Shown: positions 45,316-57,377, numbered from the stretch's first letter. The stretch: 64,000 nucleotides of DNA from Antitrichia curtipendula (GCA_951230915.1 OX579642.1:13268001-13332000); one strand, 5' to 3'. Numbers and translations: made by a program. The notes: generated by a model from the letters alone, not told the origin.

Positions 45316-46779
45316 GACTTGCCTGCCCATGAGCTGGCAGAGATGCCATCCTGCAATCTAGCGGAGACGGTCCATAACAAATGGCTGCAACAATCAGGAA
45401 AGAGAGGAAATGATCTGTACGTTGCAACAATTGATGACTATGTAAGAGCATTTATGCAGATGGTTCGTTATTACCAATTTTTAAAGGGTGAGAACCCAGG
45501 AACAGGTCCAGGGAAGGCAGATTTGCAGCTTCGAGTAGCACAGCGTTACGCGCAACGCACTGGGGATCCCAAGAAGCTAACCACAGCAATGCAAACCGTC
45601 CCGGGTGCGGGTGAGTATTGCAAAAGGAATCCTCACTTTGAAGGGGCTGAGATTTTTGGATCCCAAGCTCGGATGCCAAACCTGCCGTTAGGGTCTCAGC
45701 ATGAGTCACACCGCCCGGACAAAGTAAACTTCTCCAGACCTAGGATGGAAACAAGGAGAACACGGGCAAGTGCATCAATTATTCCTCTTTATACAGTTTC
45801 TGAAGAAGTCCCAGCGCAAAATACTCCTACAGACTTGGATAATAATCCAGGCCCTTCAACTGCGCCATGTACTTCACAGACTTTCCGTGTAGTGAGCGTC
45901 CAGGAGACTTCTTGCGATCAGTCAAAGTGGCATATTGCTAGACTACCAAAGACTTCAGCAAAGGCATGCTTTGCCTTGCAGGCAATAACGAGGAAAAAAT
46001 GTGTCGCAAAGATTGTGCAAGGCAACAAAGGAACCGCTGCTCCAACTTACACAGGGGATATGGATTGTTATCAAAAGAAAAGAATTGAGAGAACACAGTT
46101 TTTTTTCTGCAACGACAACATTGAGCGCTGCGTCAAAGGTACAAAGAGGAAGTGGATTATGTCCAAACCCGATGTGCCTTGTATTTGGCCAGTCCTGAAG
46201 GGAACAAATCTGACGACTACAGAAATAATGCAGCTTCAGAATGCTGGATTTCGTCTACCTGAACGTCTTGAAATCTCCCCACGCCGGCTTTTTGGTGAAA
46301 ACACTTTACTGGCCGACTTATCAGATATCATTGTTCCAGATTTTCCAGCACAACATCCAAGCACCAGATGTGGACGGAAAATTCGAAGGAACCCAGCTGC
46401 TCCAACCACTAAACAAGCGAACAATTGCGGTTCTGTTCTTACCTTGACGGCTAATGTTCGACAAATAACAATGATTCCACATCCGGGGTTTGGATGTATT
46501 GTTACAATTGACTCCGGTCTTCAGCCTGACATTCAACAATACATATTGACCATAGGTTCATATCCAGAATGTTCATGTCCTTATTTCAAGGAGATGTCGA
46601 CTAAGGCATTGGGGAAGAGAGGACAATGGGCCAATTGTAAGCATCTATACTTCCTCTTCATTGTTATTTGTCGCTTTAATGCAGAAGTAGATGCTTTCAT
46701 TCATGCTCCAAGCTTAAGCTTTAATGAGATCAGACACATTCTAGAGAGCGGCATCTTGCATTGCACTAGCAGTATGTAG
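45316..46779 (+). CDS. MULE-like DDE transposase, exon 2 with SWIM zinc finger
   Basis: 487 codons to a TAG at 46777. Near the start CNLAETVHNKWLQ supplies the third catalytic Glu in the 'N-x-A-E-x-x-(H/N)' context typical of MULE and related transposases. After a low-complexity linker, residues encoded at about 46570-46655 form C-x-C-x(n)-C-x-H (CSCPYF ... NCKHLYF), the SWIM zinc finger that closes many MULE-family proteins. A middle Cys-containing segment (CVAKIVQGNKG to CVKGTKRKW) may be another zinc site. No stops or shifts. With exon 1, all three catalytic positions and both zinc modules are present, so this copy could still make active protein if its N-terminus is intact. KDZ-type (Zisupton-like) membership is an alternative. 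Confidence 0.88.
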   Translation, partial: DLPAHELAEMPSCNLAETVHNKWLQQSGKRGNDLYVATIDDYVRAFMQMVRYYQFLKGENPGTGPGKADLQLRVAQRYAQRTGDPKKLTTAMQTVPGAGEYCKRNPHFEGAEIFGSQARMPNLPLGSQHESHRPDKVNFSRPRMETRRTRASASIIPLYTVSEEVPAQNTPTDLDNNPGPSTAPCTSQTFRVVSVQETSCDQSKWHIARLPKTSAKACFALQAITRKKCVAKIVQGNKGTAAPTYTGDMDCYQKKRIERTQFFFCNDNIERCVKGTKRKWIMSKPDVPCIWPVLKGTNLTTTEIMQLQNAGFRLPERLEISPRRLFGENTLLADLSDIIVPDFPAQHPSTRCGRKIRRNPAAPTTKQANNCGSVLTLTANVRQITMIPHPGFGCIVTIDSGLQPDIQQYILTIGSYPECSCPYFKEMSTKALGKRGQWANCKHLYFLFIVICRFNAEVDAFIHAPSLSFNEIRHILESGILHCTSSM

Positions 46780-47399
46780 GTGGTAGTTCATGAAAGGATG
46801 AATGTTATTATGGAAGCAGTGAAACCAAAGTTTATTTTGGTACTTGAATTGGTTTCTAGTAAGTGTAGTGAGACAAAAAGGGCCACTACCCCATTGCGGT
46901 TTGAATTGGTTGGGACCATGACTTGTCATGCTATTATTCCAATGCACACCTTATTTCTTGGACCTCTGGATGATTCTGATGATTTTGTTAATGCCACATA
47001 CCTGAATTTAATGTTTCAAAGTGCTGCAAATAGTACATCATTGTTATTGCATGGATCCCCTACATCAAATTGGGGATATGTCCCTTCTAAAAAATACTTA
47101 TAAATCTTTCATAAATTCAATATTTTGGGCACAGACCACCCTAAACCCTACCCTCACTATATGCATGCAAAGACTCTTGTAGGACTCCTATTAGCATCCT
47201 AAACCACCGTTAGAGGTCCCTACGTAAGGATTCGGCCACCCCAATAAATTTATATGCGCCTAAATAATTTATGAATCATCATTGGTCCTTTTGAATCCTA
47301 TAGCCTTTTTTCCAGCATTCTGGAACACTCAATTTCTATATATTCATATCCTTGATGTAGGTCTAATACAGATGAGAAACTGAACAAAATGAATCTAAC
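46780..47399. other. 3' flank of the transposase gene
   Basis: Contains a 107-codon open frame (46780-47103) without family features, probably 3' UTR. At 47139-47157 a CCCTAAACCCTACCC stretch looks like two telomere-type units. I found no inverted partner to sequence near 34.5-34.8 kb. Confidence 0.4.
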
Positions 47400-47632
47400 T
47401 TTTCATCCATAGTCACTGTACTTTTCATCCGTCTTCATCCTTTTTTCATCCGCATTTGTCTTTTTTCATCCACGTCCACCCTATTTTCCATCCACATCCA
47501 CCTTGTCTGTAATCCCATCCATTTTACTTTTCTTCCACATACATTCATCTTCCTCATCCACATCCAATGTCTTCATCCACAGTCATTATACTTTTCATCC
47601 ATACTCATTGTACTTTTCATCCATCTGGACAG
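47400..47632. repeat. TTTTCATCC-type simple repeat
   Basis: A loose array of (T)nCATCC and CCACATCCA words, about 20 copies of CATCC in 230 bases. The open frame through it has no coding meaning. Confidence 0.85.
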
Positions 47633-47744
47633 ACCTTAGGGTGGATTTTATTTCCTGTACATCCAGAAATTTCTCTCATCCATCACCTTGCCATTTATTT
47701 TTCCCTAATCTGCTATTGAATCAACGCTCCGTGCTCAAGATTCT

Positions 47745-47784
47745 ATGCTCTACGCTCTACGCTCTACGCTCCCGCTCCACGCTC
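47745..47784. repeat. CTCTACG heptamer microsatellite
   Basis: About five consecutive copies of a CTCTACG-like heptamer, the last two degenerate. Confidence 0.85.
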
Positions 47785-49099
47785 GTATACTAGCTTCGTA
47801 GAAAACTTATCTACTACAACTATGGCTTCACCTTGAGTTTTGGCAAGAGTGGGTGATGACATGGCAAGCGGTTGTTTGTCAAGTGAAAAAGCCCCATCAG
47901 ACAAAACCTAACCTTTGACCAATCAAATTGTAAAGATGTTTGTCCACTGCTTATGGACATACATATATGTAATAGGAGATCAATGAAATAAAGGAACTAG
48001 AAAAAAGCCCAAGGTGTATACAAGGTGTTCTTGATCTAAAGTTACTTTGTGGATGTAAATCATCCAAAAATGAATGAAATCCTAATAATTGTCAATTGTA
48101 TGTCAATACCTCCTCTCTTAATCAAGAGATTTGGGTTTCTGTTTTAAATTTTTACAAGTTCAATCCAAGAAAAAAGAACCATGCAAAGAGGTGGGACGAG
48201 TTGAGATTTGAATGATGTAGTTGTTGCAAGAGTACATCAGAGGCTCATTCCTAACTGGTCTTACAAGGTGGTGGTTGTGATTAGGGTGCACATTTATGGC
48301 CCGGTTGATGGAATGTTGTTTCAATGTTGTCGACGCAATTGTTGGTGGGCAATTGAGGGTGATTGACACTTAATGTTGTGTAGTATATAAAGAGAGTGAG
48401 GTATTGGAATTCAGTGCAACTTACTACTGAACTAGTAGTGGAAAGCAAAGATCAAATACAAGGAATAAGGAATAGCTTGCATGAGAGCTCAAGACCAAAA
48501 CATAAGTTTTATATTGCAATTTGTGGGGATGCAAATTGGAGGTGTATTTTTCTTGATCTGATTGTTTAGGCAAGAAACTAGTTATAAGGGTGTAAGACAC
48601 AAGGGTTTTTGATTATTGGTGGATGTCAAGGAGTGTTTGTTCAGAGTTCCAACTTTCTAGAATCTTAAGATTTCTAGTATAAAGTACAGGTAAAGAGTAA
48701 ATTTTGTCAAGTCTCTCTTAGATTGGCTAGGTTATCTAATCCTAGTGAAGTTCTATGTTGATTGAATTTTAATATATCTAATAGTTTTGTAAAAGCATTT
48801 GTTGGTTGGACATTATTTAGTGTTAATATAATATAATTTGATTCTTTCCCCTAAGATTTTCTTTCTAATGAAGTAATAATGGATTTCTCTATATTTCGAT
48901 TTAGCATGAAAAATACAATTTAAAAAGAGTTTTATTGCACCTTGGTTATTGCAGTAACTATAATTTTATACAAGGTTGTTTGATTGGGGAAGAAATGGTT
49001 GAGATAGTGAAGAAAAGATGTCATAAATATTGAGAAGGCAGCTACATATAGTTTTTGAAGAATAGCCTTACAATTTTTCTAGACTTTGTCACTTAATGC
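47785..49099. other. Non-coding stretch
   Basis: No gene recognised. It could include the LTR or non-coding end of the copia-like remnant to its right, but I see no duplicate to prove it. Confidence 0.4.
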
Positions 49100-49700
49100 T
49101 TGATATTTATACTCCATTGAAGAGTGAGATATGGTGAGTTGTCTTTTACTCTATTAAGTAATTGAACTACCGACAAGGGTGAAGATGTAAGCTCCTATTG
49201 ATCTATGTTTTTTTGAACATGAATTCCAATTGGCATCTATATATCCTAGATTTTGTTAGGGGCCCCAAAGCAGTAGCGAATACCAAAGTCAAGGGTACCT
49301 TAGATGTACTTAGCTTAGGATGTACTTAGAAGAGTTAAGGTGTGACTACTGCGGATTTGCCATATAGCTACTTACATGACTAATGGCATTACTTATGCAT
49401 CAATCTGTAGTAGTGTGTTGAATCAATGCAAAGGGATTGCATATTTACAATAAAAAGGTGACCTTCAAGGAATGGGGCTAGAGCAAGCTTGCCACTTATA
49501 GTTGGCCATGCTATATTCTTAGAAGATGGATGTAGTATAGTCTTGTTGGTGAAGAAAATTGTTTAAGATGATATGCTCAAAAGAGATTTTGAGGGAACCA
49601 CAGATTTTGTCAAGATCAATCATTTCAAATTATGTATTGAAAAAGTGCTTCAATTAAGAAATAAGATCTTTGTAACTATCGATTTTAGATTGCAAATGCA
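49100..49700 (-). pseudogene. Ty1/copia polyprotein remnant (RT/RNase H region)
   Basis: On the minus strand, broken frames carry the end of a copia reverse transcriptase and the start of RNase H: a VSSYMANP block (about 49355-49378), then about 40 codons later GYIDANW (about 49226-49246). These match the usual 'S-R-Y-M-x-x-P ... G-Y-x-D-x-D-W-A' order and spacing. Several stops and shifts lie between them. No LTR or primer-binding site found. Confidence 0.6.
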
Positions 49701-49716
49701 TACATTGTGTATATAA

Positions 49717-49718
49717 TG

Positions 49719-49757
<39 letters not shown>
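49717..49757. repeat. (AAT)n microsatellite
   Basis: About 13 AAT units, followed by an A/T-only tract of AAATTT words to about 49806. Confidence 0.95.
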
Positions 49758-49969
49758 TTTTTAAATTTTAAATTTAAATTTTGAATTTAAATTTAAATTT
49801 AAATTTTTGTATGTTATTTTGATGGATTTTAATTGTAATAATAGAAAGAAAAAGATGACATCACTTGAAGTGACTTCAAAGTGACACTTTTTTACCAATG
49901 TGATCTGGCCAACTATTATGAGAAGAAAAACCACCAAAGAACCTCATTAGTTTGAAGTAATCTTTCTAA

Positions 49970-51226
49970 GGGCCGGTTTATACTTGGTGTTGGATTGATT
50001 GCCATCTTGAACTCTCCAAGTTTGAATCAATAGGATCACTTAATTTATCTAAATCCGGCCCAAGGGCTTTATATAAGGGTAGGGTTGAAACTACAACTCA
50101 TTCTACGTGTCATCTTAGTTAGTATAGTTTTGGTGCCAAACCTTCCTGTCGTAAGAAGAGCAATCGGAACGAAGTTTTGGGTGGCCCAAACTTCCATCTA
50201 GGTACGGATTGGGCTTTCTCTGTTGGATCGTACAAATCTCCAGTGTCAATGAAGATTAATTAAATTTTTTTTTTACAAGCTCCATTTATTTGGTTTCTTT
50301 TCTTTTCTATCTGCGCTTTTTTTGGTTTGTCAAAGATTTGTGATCTGGTCACTAATTTTGCTAAAAATCAGTGAAATTATTGTTATTTCAAAATTGCAAC
50401 AATTATTGTGCCAACTATTCTTTTGATTTTTTGGACTAATAAAAAAAATTGTTGTTTTACGAAGAAAAAAAATTATTTTCCATTTATTACATTGGGGCAA
50501 TGATTGGCCATATGCAAGTAGCTGAACCCTAGAGATAAAGACTATGCAAATTTTAAATTTTAAAATTAAAAAAAAATTCAACATAATAAAAAATTTCAGG
50601 AATAAACAATAGAGAAGAATAGAAACCATTATTTCTATTTTCCACTTAAATACTCAGTGGCGAAAATCCACATGCTTGACGTTTTGAATGATGGATCTAT
50701 ATTTAGATTCATTTCTTTCACCAAAAGATTATTAACGGTTAATTAGTTTTTTTTGCATAAGTGTCAACATAGAATTATAAATGAACTTGAAAGCAAGGAA
50801 CATTACAATGATACAAAAGTATTTTGTCTCTGAATAATCAGCATGTTGCAAAAGTAGGAGAATATGAAAACGTGACTCAATGTATATTGACTAAACAGAT
50901 AAACAAAAAATACATAATGATAAATGAAATTTGCTTTCATCTAGATTCAATTATGAAAAAATAAAAGGAGAAAAAATAGGAAGAGAAATGAAAAATGAAA
51001 AATAAAAAAACAAAAATCTTTTTTTTAAATATAAAAAAAATGCATGTTTTATTTATTTTTAAATTGAGCATTAAAAAAATCCAAGAGTACAAGAATCGAA
51101 AATTGGGCCCTAGAATTAGGCCTCATCACTTTATATTAATTGGGGCCGGAGTATTGAACTGGAGTCAAATTGAAGGCAAGTTGGGCCGGCCATCAATCTG
51201 GCCTTATGGCTAGTATAAATTGGCCT
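49970..51226. mobile_element. GGGCCGG-ended element, copy 2
   Basis: Left end GGGCCGGTTTATACT after TAA (49967-49969). The right end AGTATAAATTGGCCT is its inverse with a few C-to-T changes and is followed by TAT. The interior is collinear with 21820-23856. It has no coding capacity. End sequence and 3-bp TAA-like target fit a PIF/Harbinger non-autonomous element. Confidence 0.75.
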
Positions 51227-52772
51227 TATTAAATAAATCATTCTCTAAGCAAACGTCTCTATAAATTCATCAACAATTGGACTTGAGCCTTTATTTCTAA
51301 TGGTCACCTCATTCATTGGTTACATATCTTCAATGAACTTCAATGTTCCATTTTCTTAAGCACCGTGAACTACCAATTTGAATATGGTTCAACAAAAGTC
51401 TCTAAATCCCATCATTGCAATTTTGCCTTACAATAGCATGTGGCAAAAATCCCTTACATTGTTATAATGATCACCAAATTCTTTGCTTATTTTTTATAAA
51501 GTTCAAGTCTCGATGTATCCCAACTTTGTTCATGATTTCCACAAGTTGTCAAAAATTAAATTGTCCACTTTCCATTTTAGCTTTTCATTAGATGAAATTC
51601 AGCTAGTGTGGAGGGTTGTGAGTTCCCTCAAGTTTTCGTACTGTAGAGACTTGACCACAATAATAATCTAATGTGGCTGAGAAACTGCCACATTGGCTAA
51701 TAATAATGAAATAAAAATAAAAATATTCTTTTCAAATATTTTTTAATATTTTTATTTTAAAGAATGATTTATATATTTATTATTTTAATACTATGAATTA
51801 TTTTGACCAGCACTAGATGATTCATAACATTGAGGACAGGCTTGAAACAACCCTCAAATGCCCCCCAAAACATTAATTGAATGATTCGTGATTAGCCAAT
51901 TCATTATCCATAACCTTTGTTTCCATCCACCTTGATGTGATGTATGGTTGCACAAGAATGATAGGATATGTCAAAGAATCTTGCACAAAGAAATTTTGTT
52001 CATCATTCACATCCCCAATCATCACCTTTACATTTGGAAAAGCTCCATATAAACTCCCAATCTAAGATATTTTCCAACTTTTGTAAACTTTGAAAAATCT
52101 AATATTGACTTATAAACTACGTACTGCTCAAACTTCACAAGTTTTCTTTGGATTGCTATTTTGCCCATAAGTAATTGAGATTAAATTCAAATCTCATGAA
52201 ACTTTTGCAATATGCTAATAAAAAAGCAAGACACATGTTCACCAAATTTCATAACCATATAATAAAAATCTTTTGAAATATGTTCCTTTAAACGTCATTG
52301 CCTTTTATTCAATAGATACTAAACATCCTCTACTTCAATCCTTCATAACCATTGGTCCATACATGATAATGCTCCCAAACTTCTTGTTCCAATAGTTTAT
52401 TTTGGTCAAAATAAACCCTTACTAAAGATCTTAATTCAAATAGAAGCAACAATAGTATATAATAGTCAAAAAATCCAATGTCAAATACTACCTTCTTAAT
52501 AAATAACAAAAGTCACCTACAATAGTTTGTACAAAATGCCATATGCACCTTCACTACTCACCAAGCTTTGTCCACACCCTCCTAAAGTCTAAAGAAGAGA
52601 CAAGGGACAAGCCCTTGCCTTTAAGTATCCTCAAACAAACCCTAATCCTTAGTAGCTAACTGTTGCCTAATTCCAACTTTTCACTAACCCTACCTACTAA
52701 TTCATTCATCCAACTTACCACCATTTCACATCCAAATAACCAACTATAACATGAATAACACTAGCACCATCT
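51227..52772. other. AT-rich non-coding stretch
   Basis: I see no frame, element end or tandem array in this interval. Confidence 0.5.
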
Positions 52773-52775
52773 AAA

Positions 52776-54420
52776 CACTAGTAGGAAAAACAGTGACCAG
52801 ATTAACAAAGATTCAACACAAAAGTGTTGAATTTTTTGTTAAGATGGACATATTAATTTGGGCAGTTGTTAATAGAAAAGTGTTGATTTTTGAACAAAAA
52901 AATATTTTTTTTTTTGTTGATTTGGTCCCATTCTTTTTTAAATTTAAATTTTTAAAATTTTTTATAATAAAATTTTTTTATTTATTTAAAATTGCCACAT
53001 GGCAAACCATCCAGTGGCCACATGGCAGTTGCCGCCACCAAGGTTTGATCCTTGGACCTCATGGTTGAGGCTCAAGGACCCTTACCAATGCATCACTTAC
53101 AAATTTACATGACTATTTTTGATGTAAAATTTTTTTTCTATATTTTTTTCATTTTTTTTCCATTAGTTTTGAAAACCAGCAGACCTTGGAGGCGATTTTG
53201 GCCTAGTAAACGAATTTTTCTTAAAAAATTATAAACTAAGAATAGTTGTAAAATCAAGCCAAATTTTACCTCCAAAAATGAGATTTCAAGCCTTCAATCA
53301 AAAGTTATGGGCAAAAATCAGAGACTATGTTACAGAAAATGTCCATTTCCACCTCTTTTTGATTTTTGTCCGTAACTTTTGATTAAAGGCTTGAAATTTC
53401 AAACGGATTTTTGGAGGTGAAAGTTGGATTGATTTTACAACTTTCCTTAGTTCAAGTTATTTTGAAAAATGTTCATTTACTAGGACAAAATCCTCTTCAA
53501 AGTCTGCTGACTTTAAAAGACACCGGGTTGTGAATAGTCAATTGAAAAAACAAACTACATTTTACAATGAAGGTTTCAAAAAACTCCAAAAGATTCCAAT
53601 AGATTCTTATATATTCCAATAGATTCCAAAAGATTTCAAAAAGTTTAACAAAATTTAAGGTTCAAACCATTGCACCACATACTCACACATGTACATGTGT
53701 AGAGTCCTTTTTTATTTATGTAGTTTTATGTTTTGTTTTTTTTGATATTTTTCAAAATCAGCAAACTTCAGAGGCCATTTAGTAATAGAAAAACAACTTT
53801 TTTCTTAAAACTTTGAACTAAAAAAAGTTTCTGAATCAAAATTTATTTCATCACAAAAACTCCGTTTGGAAGTTCAAGTCTTTAATCAAAAGTTATGAAT
53901 AAATTTCAGAGAGGGTCTTTTATGGTGTCAAAAAAAGTTCAATTCAACCCCTCTCTAAATTTATTCATAACTTTTGATTGGAGATTTGAAATTTCAAACA
54001 GAGTTTTGGAGATGAAAGATAATTTGATTAAGCAACTTTTCTTAGTTCAAAGTTTTAAGACAAAAGCTGTTTTTCTATTACTAAATGGCCTCTAAAGTCT
54101 GCTAACTTTGAAAAATACCGAATTGTGAATGATTTAGTTTTGTTTTTTAAATCACATTATTTATAGAATACTAACCATGGTGATTTAAACTTTTTTCAAA
54201 TCAAAAAAAAATTGAGATTCTTGAAAGTCAAAGTTAACAAAAAAAGTGTTGATTTGTTTGTTGATTTAGAGTTGCAGTATCCAAATCAACAAAAAAAATT
54301 GTTGATTTTGGTAGTTTTTACCAAAATCAACAAAAAATTGTTCAAATGGATGATATAGTATCAAAATCAACACTTTTGTGTTGATGTTTTGTTGATTTGG
54401 TCACTGTTTTTCTACTAGTA
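52776..54420. mobile_element. CACTA-ended element with two internal hairpins
   Basis: Starts CACTAGTAGGAAAAACAGTG and ends with the inverse (CACTGTTTTTCTACTAGTA), flanked by AAA on both sides (52773-52775 and 54421-54423). The ends pair over about 60 bases, including the GTTGAT/ATCAAC words. Inside are two successive long inverted repeats, about 53150-53520 and 53745-54120, each folding around a short loop and related to each other (both contain 'caatcaaaagttatg' and 'aaatttcaaac'). No transposase is visible. CACTA ends and a 3-bp duplication point to the CMC/EnSpm superfamily. Confidence 0.8.
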
Positions 54421-54663
54421 AAACAACACCTACTACTTTATTTAAACTTAAAAAAATATAATTATCTATTTTAAATAATAAATGATATATGTAATGATAG
54501 AGTTGTAAATATCCTTTATTGTTCTATAAAATTCAGCTATGTTTATATTGCCTTGTTAAGGCATTGGCATAAATTAGTTTTCTATTGTTTTACATAAATG
54601 TGAGGAATGTTAGATGGTGTAATACTACTAAAAAACTAAGGGATGCCGGTAATATGGAAGTAA

Positions 54664-55896
54664 CACTAGAAGAAAAATGTATCCGCCACAATCGGCTAAA
54701 ATGCAACTAAATGTCTTATACAACTATCCTGCAATTATATTCCTTTCTATTTGCACCAAATTCTTACGTCATTGTTTGTGTCACTGCTTTACATCATTAG
54801 TATAATATTTTAGTTGCAAAATAGTTGTAGAATGAAGTGAATACATTGTTTTAGTTGCAAATTAAAGCAATCATAGATGTAGTGTAGGATTATGAGAGTT
54901 GTAACAAAGTTCAAATTTAGAATGAATGTGAGTTATTCTCTATCCATTATTCACTACAATTGTTGATGTAGACTAGGCTACACTCTATGGTATCCATTGT
55001 GTTGATTTGCAACCGCAAAAAACAACTATGAATGATTAGAAAACAATTGCAACTGTAGAATAACAATAGTCATATTCTAGATGTTTTGAAGTTATTTCTT
55101 AGTTGTTTTCAAATCATTTTTCGATTGTCTTTTATCAATTATCCCATATCAATTGTCAAAAGTATCATTAGGTTGGACATATAAGACTTGTAAGTAGTTG
55201 TATCCTTATGTAATAAATTTTGTTAATAGAATTCTAAGATTTCTATAGTTTGTAGATTTTTACATTTTGTAGATTTTGAAATCTACAAACTGTATAAGTC
55301 ACAAATGTGCCACAAACAAGCACTAGTAGAAAACGTAGGAATTTTGACAAAATTCTGTTGATTTGGACGTGTTGTCCCGGTCACTGTTTTGTTGATTTCA
55401 ACAGAAATCTGTTAAAAGTAACAAATTTCTATTGAAATCAACAAAACAGTGACCGGGACAACACGTCCAAATCAACAGAATTCTGTCAAAATTCCTGCGT
55501 TTTCTACTAGTGAAGTTGCAATGAAGTCACTAACAAGTCGCAAACAAGTCACAAAAGTTGCAAATGAATCACAGACAAGTTGCAATGAAGTCATGAATGA
55601 GTCATACATTAGTTACAAATGAATTGCCAATAAGTTGTACAACTCACTAATTGAGTGACCGACTTCAGGTGGCAGCAAATACCACATAAGCAACCACGTC
55701 ATGAAGCGCATGGATTAAATTCCAAGTAAGCTGTCGATTGAGAAACAACCCTGTTTTGCCTTGCAACTACGATACAACTAGAAAACTTATCCACATCAAT
55801 TGTGGACCTCTACATTCTCACCAATCACAAATGTCCAATGCAATCCAAAAATCAATTGCTCTCTATAGTTGTAAAACCCCTCATTTTCTTCTAGTG
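54664..55896. mobile_element. CACTA-ended element, host of a nested MITE
   Basis: Starts CACTAGAAGAAAAATG and ends CATTTTCTTCTAGTG; flanking triplets are TAA and GAA, a one-base mismatch. Much of the interior right half is a degenerate repeat of 'caa-aagt' and 'tgaatca' words (55300-55640). The palindromic element at 55321-55512 is inserted inside it. No transposase. Confidence 0.65.
55321..55512. mobile_element. Near-perfect palindromic CACTA MITE
   Basis: 192 bp from CACTAGTAGAAAACG to CGTTTTCTACTAGTG with perfect AAG duplications (55318-55320 and 55513-55515). The two ~85-base arms are complementary with about three mismatches, leaving a small loop, so the element is almost one hairpin. 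It shares the CACTAGTAG end and GTCACTGTTTTGTTGAT words with the 52776 element, so it is probably a relative. Confidence 0.93.
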
Positions 55897-57377
55897 GAAG
55901 CACCAGAATCTAGATACCAATCTTCTTCCACTCTAAAAGAAGTTACTTGACTTTGGCAAATTTGTTGTCTTTGTCCTATAAAGTGTCAATGTATACTTGT
56001 CGGTGTTGAGGTGCGGAGTTGGTATTGAGATTGTCTTTATCAATCTCAACCAAGTGGACATATTGATTCTACTATGGACAATTGCGTTTCATGTTACTAA
56101 GTTATATTTGCATCACCTCACTATAGCAAAACATGTATATTATAACTACGAAAATATGACTAAAGATGACTAGCGACTGCTTGAAATCATATTCTTGGAG
56201 GCCAATACCATGGAGAGAAATACAACTATAAATATAATTGTCAATCATATTTTGGCCTTGTACTTCATAGGTCTATAATATATGCCCCTTGCGAACACCA
56301 AAATACTTCATAGAAAATAATAGGGAATATGTTTGGAAAACGTCTAGTCATATTTTTACTCCAATCATATTTTGCAGCCATATTTCAATGGTAGTCACAT
56401 TTTTTCTTTTTTGGGTAGCCCAAGGAGAATTTTGGTAAGGAAAATGTTTGGAGATTGCCTATTCATGTTTGCTAGTCATATTTTCACTTCATTCAATATT
56501 ATGTAGTCACATTTTTGCATTAGTCATATTTTGTAATCACATTTCTTTGGTAGTTTTTTTTTCTTTTGGAGGAGTCCAAGGAAAAGGCGGGTACTCTAAG
56601 ATGGGTCTCTTGTATTTTGACCTTAGTGGCCATTCTTTGGAATTAAGGTGTGACTTTATTTAATACCTATTAAAAAAATTTATTTTTTGTTGTATGATGT
56701 GTCTATTGTAAAATTGGTGTCCAATAATTTTGGTTGGCACATACTTATATTTTAATTAATTGTTAAAAAAAATTCATAGAATTTAGAAGGAAAGCAGAAA
56801 AAAATAAAAAAATAAACAATAGGAGACAATTTTAAAAAATTGAGGATTTTTAGTTAGAAATTAGAGAGGAATAAAAGCCTACAAATGAAATGGAGCACCA
56901 ATTTGGGACCAAGTCTGAGAGCCTACACTAGAAACTAGGCCTACCTTAATCCACTATTGAGACTTATCGTGAGGTTGATTGATAATACTAATTGATTGTA
57001 ATGACTGATACAAATTGAAAGCTAATTAAATTGGTTGATACAAAATGAAATCTAATGCATTTAAACTAGTGATGTAGATTGAAGGTTGTTGAGTTTAGAA
57101 AAAACACTTGAAGCTCAAAGAGAATCTAATCTAAAGAAGAAAAGGAGTGTGAAAAAAATCCATACCCAAGTAGCCAATTGGCTATGGAGTAAAAGTAAAT
57201 GAGGAGTGCAATTTGTGTTGAAACTCTAAGTGTTTGAAGTAGAAGTATAGGTTTCAAGTTGCAACTCAAAGTTTTGGGCATATAGTTAAGAGACTAATTT
57301 GACTCTCTTATAGAAGTTTGACTATGTATTAAGCAAAGATCGTTGATTATAATATGCATAGTTGACCAAATGAAGTT
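55897..57377. other. Non-coding stretch
   Basis: No gene recognised. A 'catattt-g' and 'gtcata-tttt' word recurs loosely between 56100 and 56550. Confidence 0.45.

Noticed and set aside
34491..47400. Terminal inverted repeats bounding the transposase/ParB-like pair
   Set aside because: I compared the flanks at 34.5-34.8 kb and 46.8-47.4 kb by eye and found no convincing match. The CCCATACCCG/GGGTATTGGG inverted repeat near 34.7 kb is local to one side. MULEs without such repeats exist, so the pair may still be one element.
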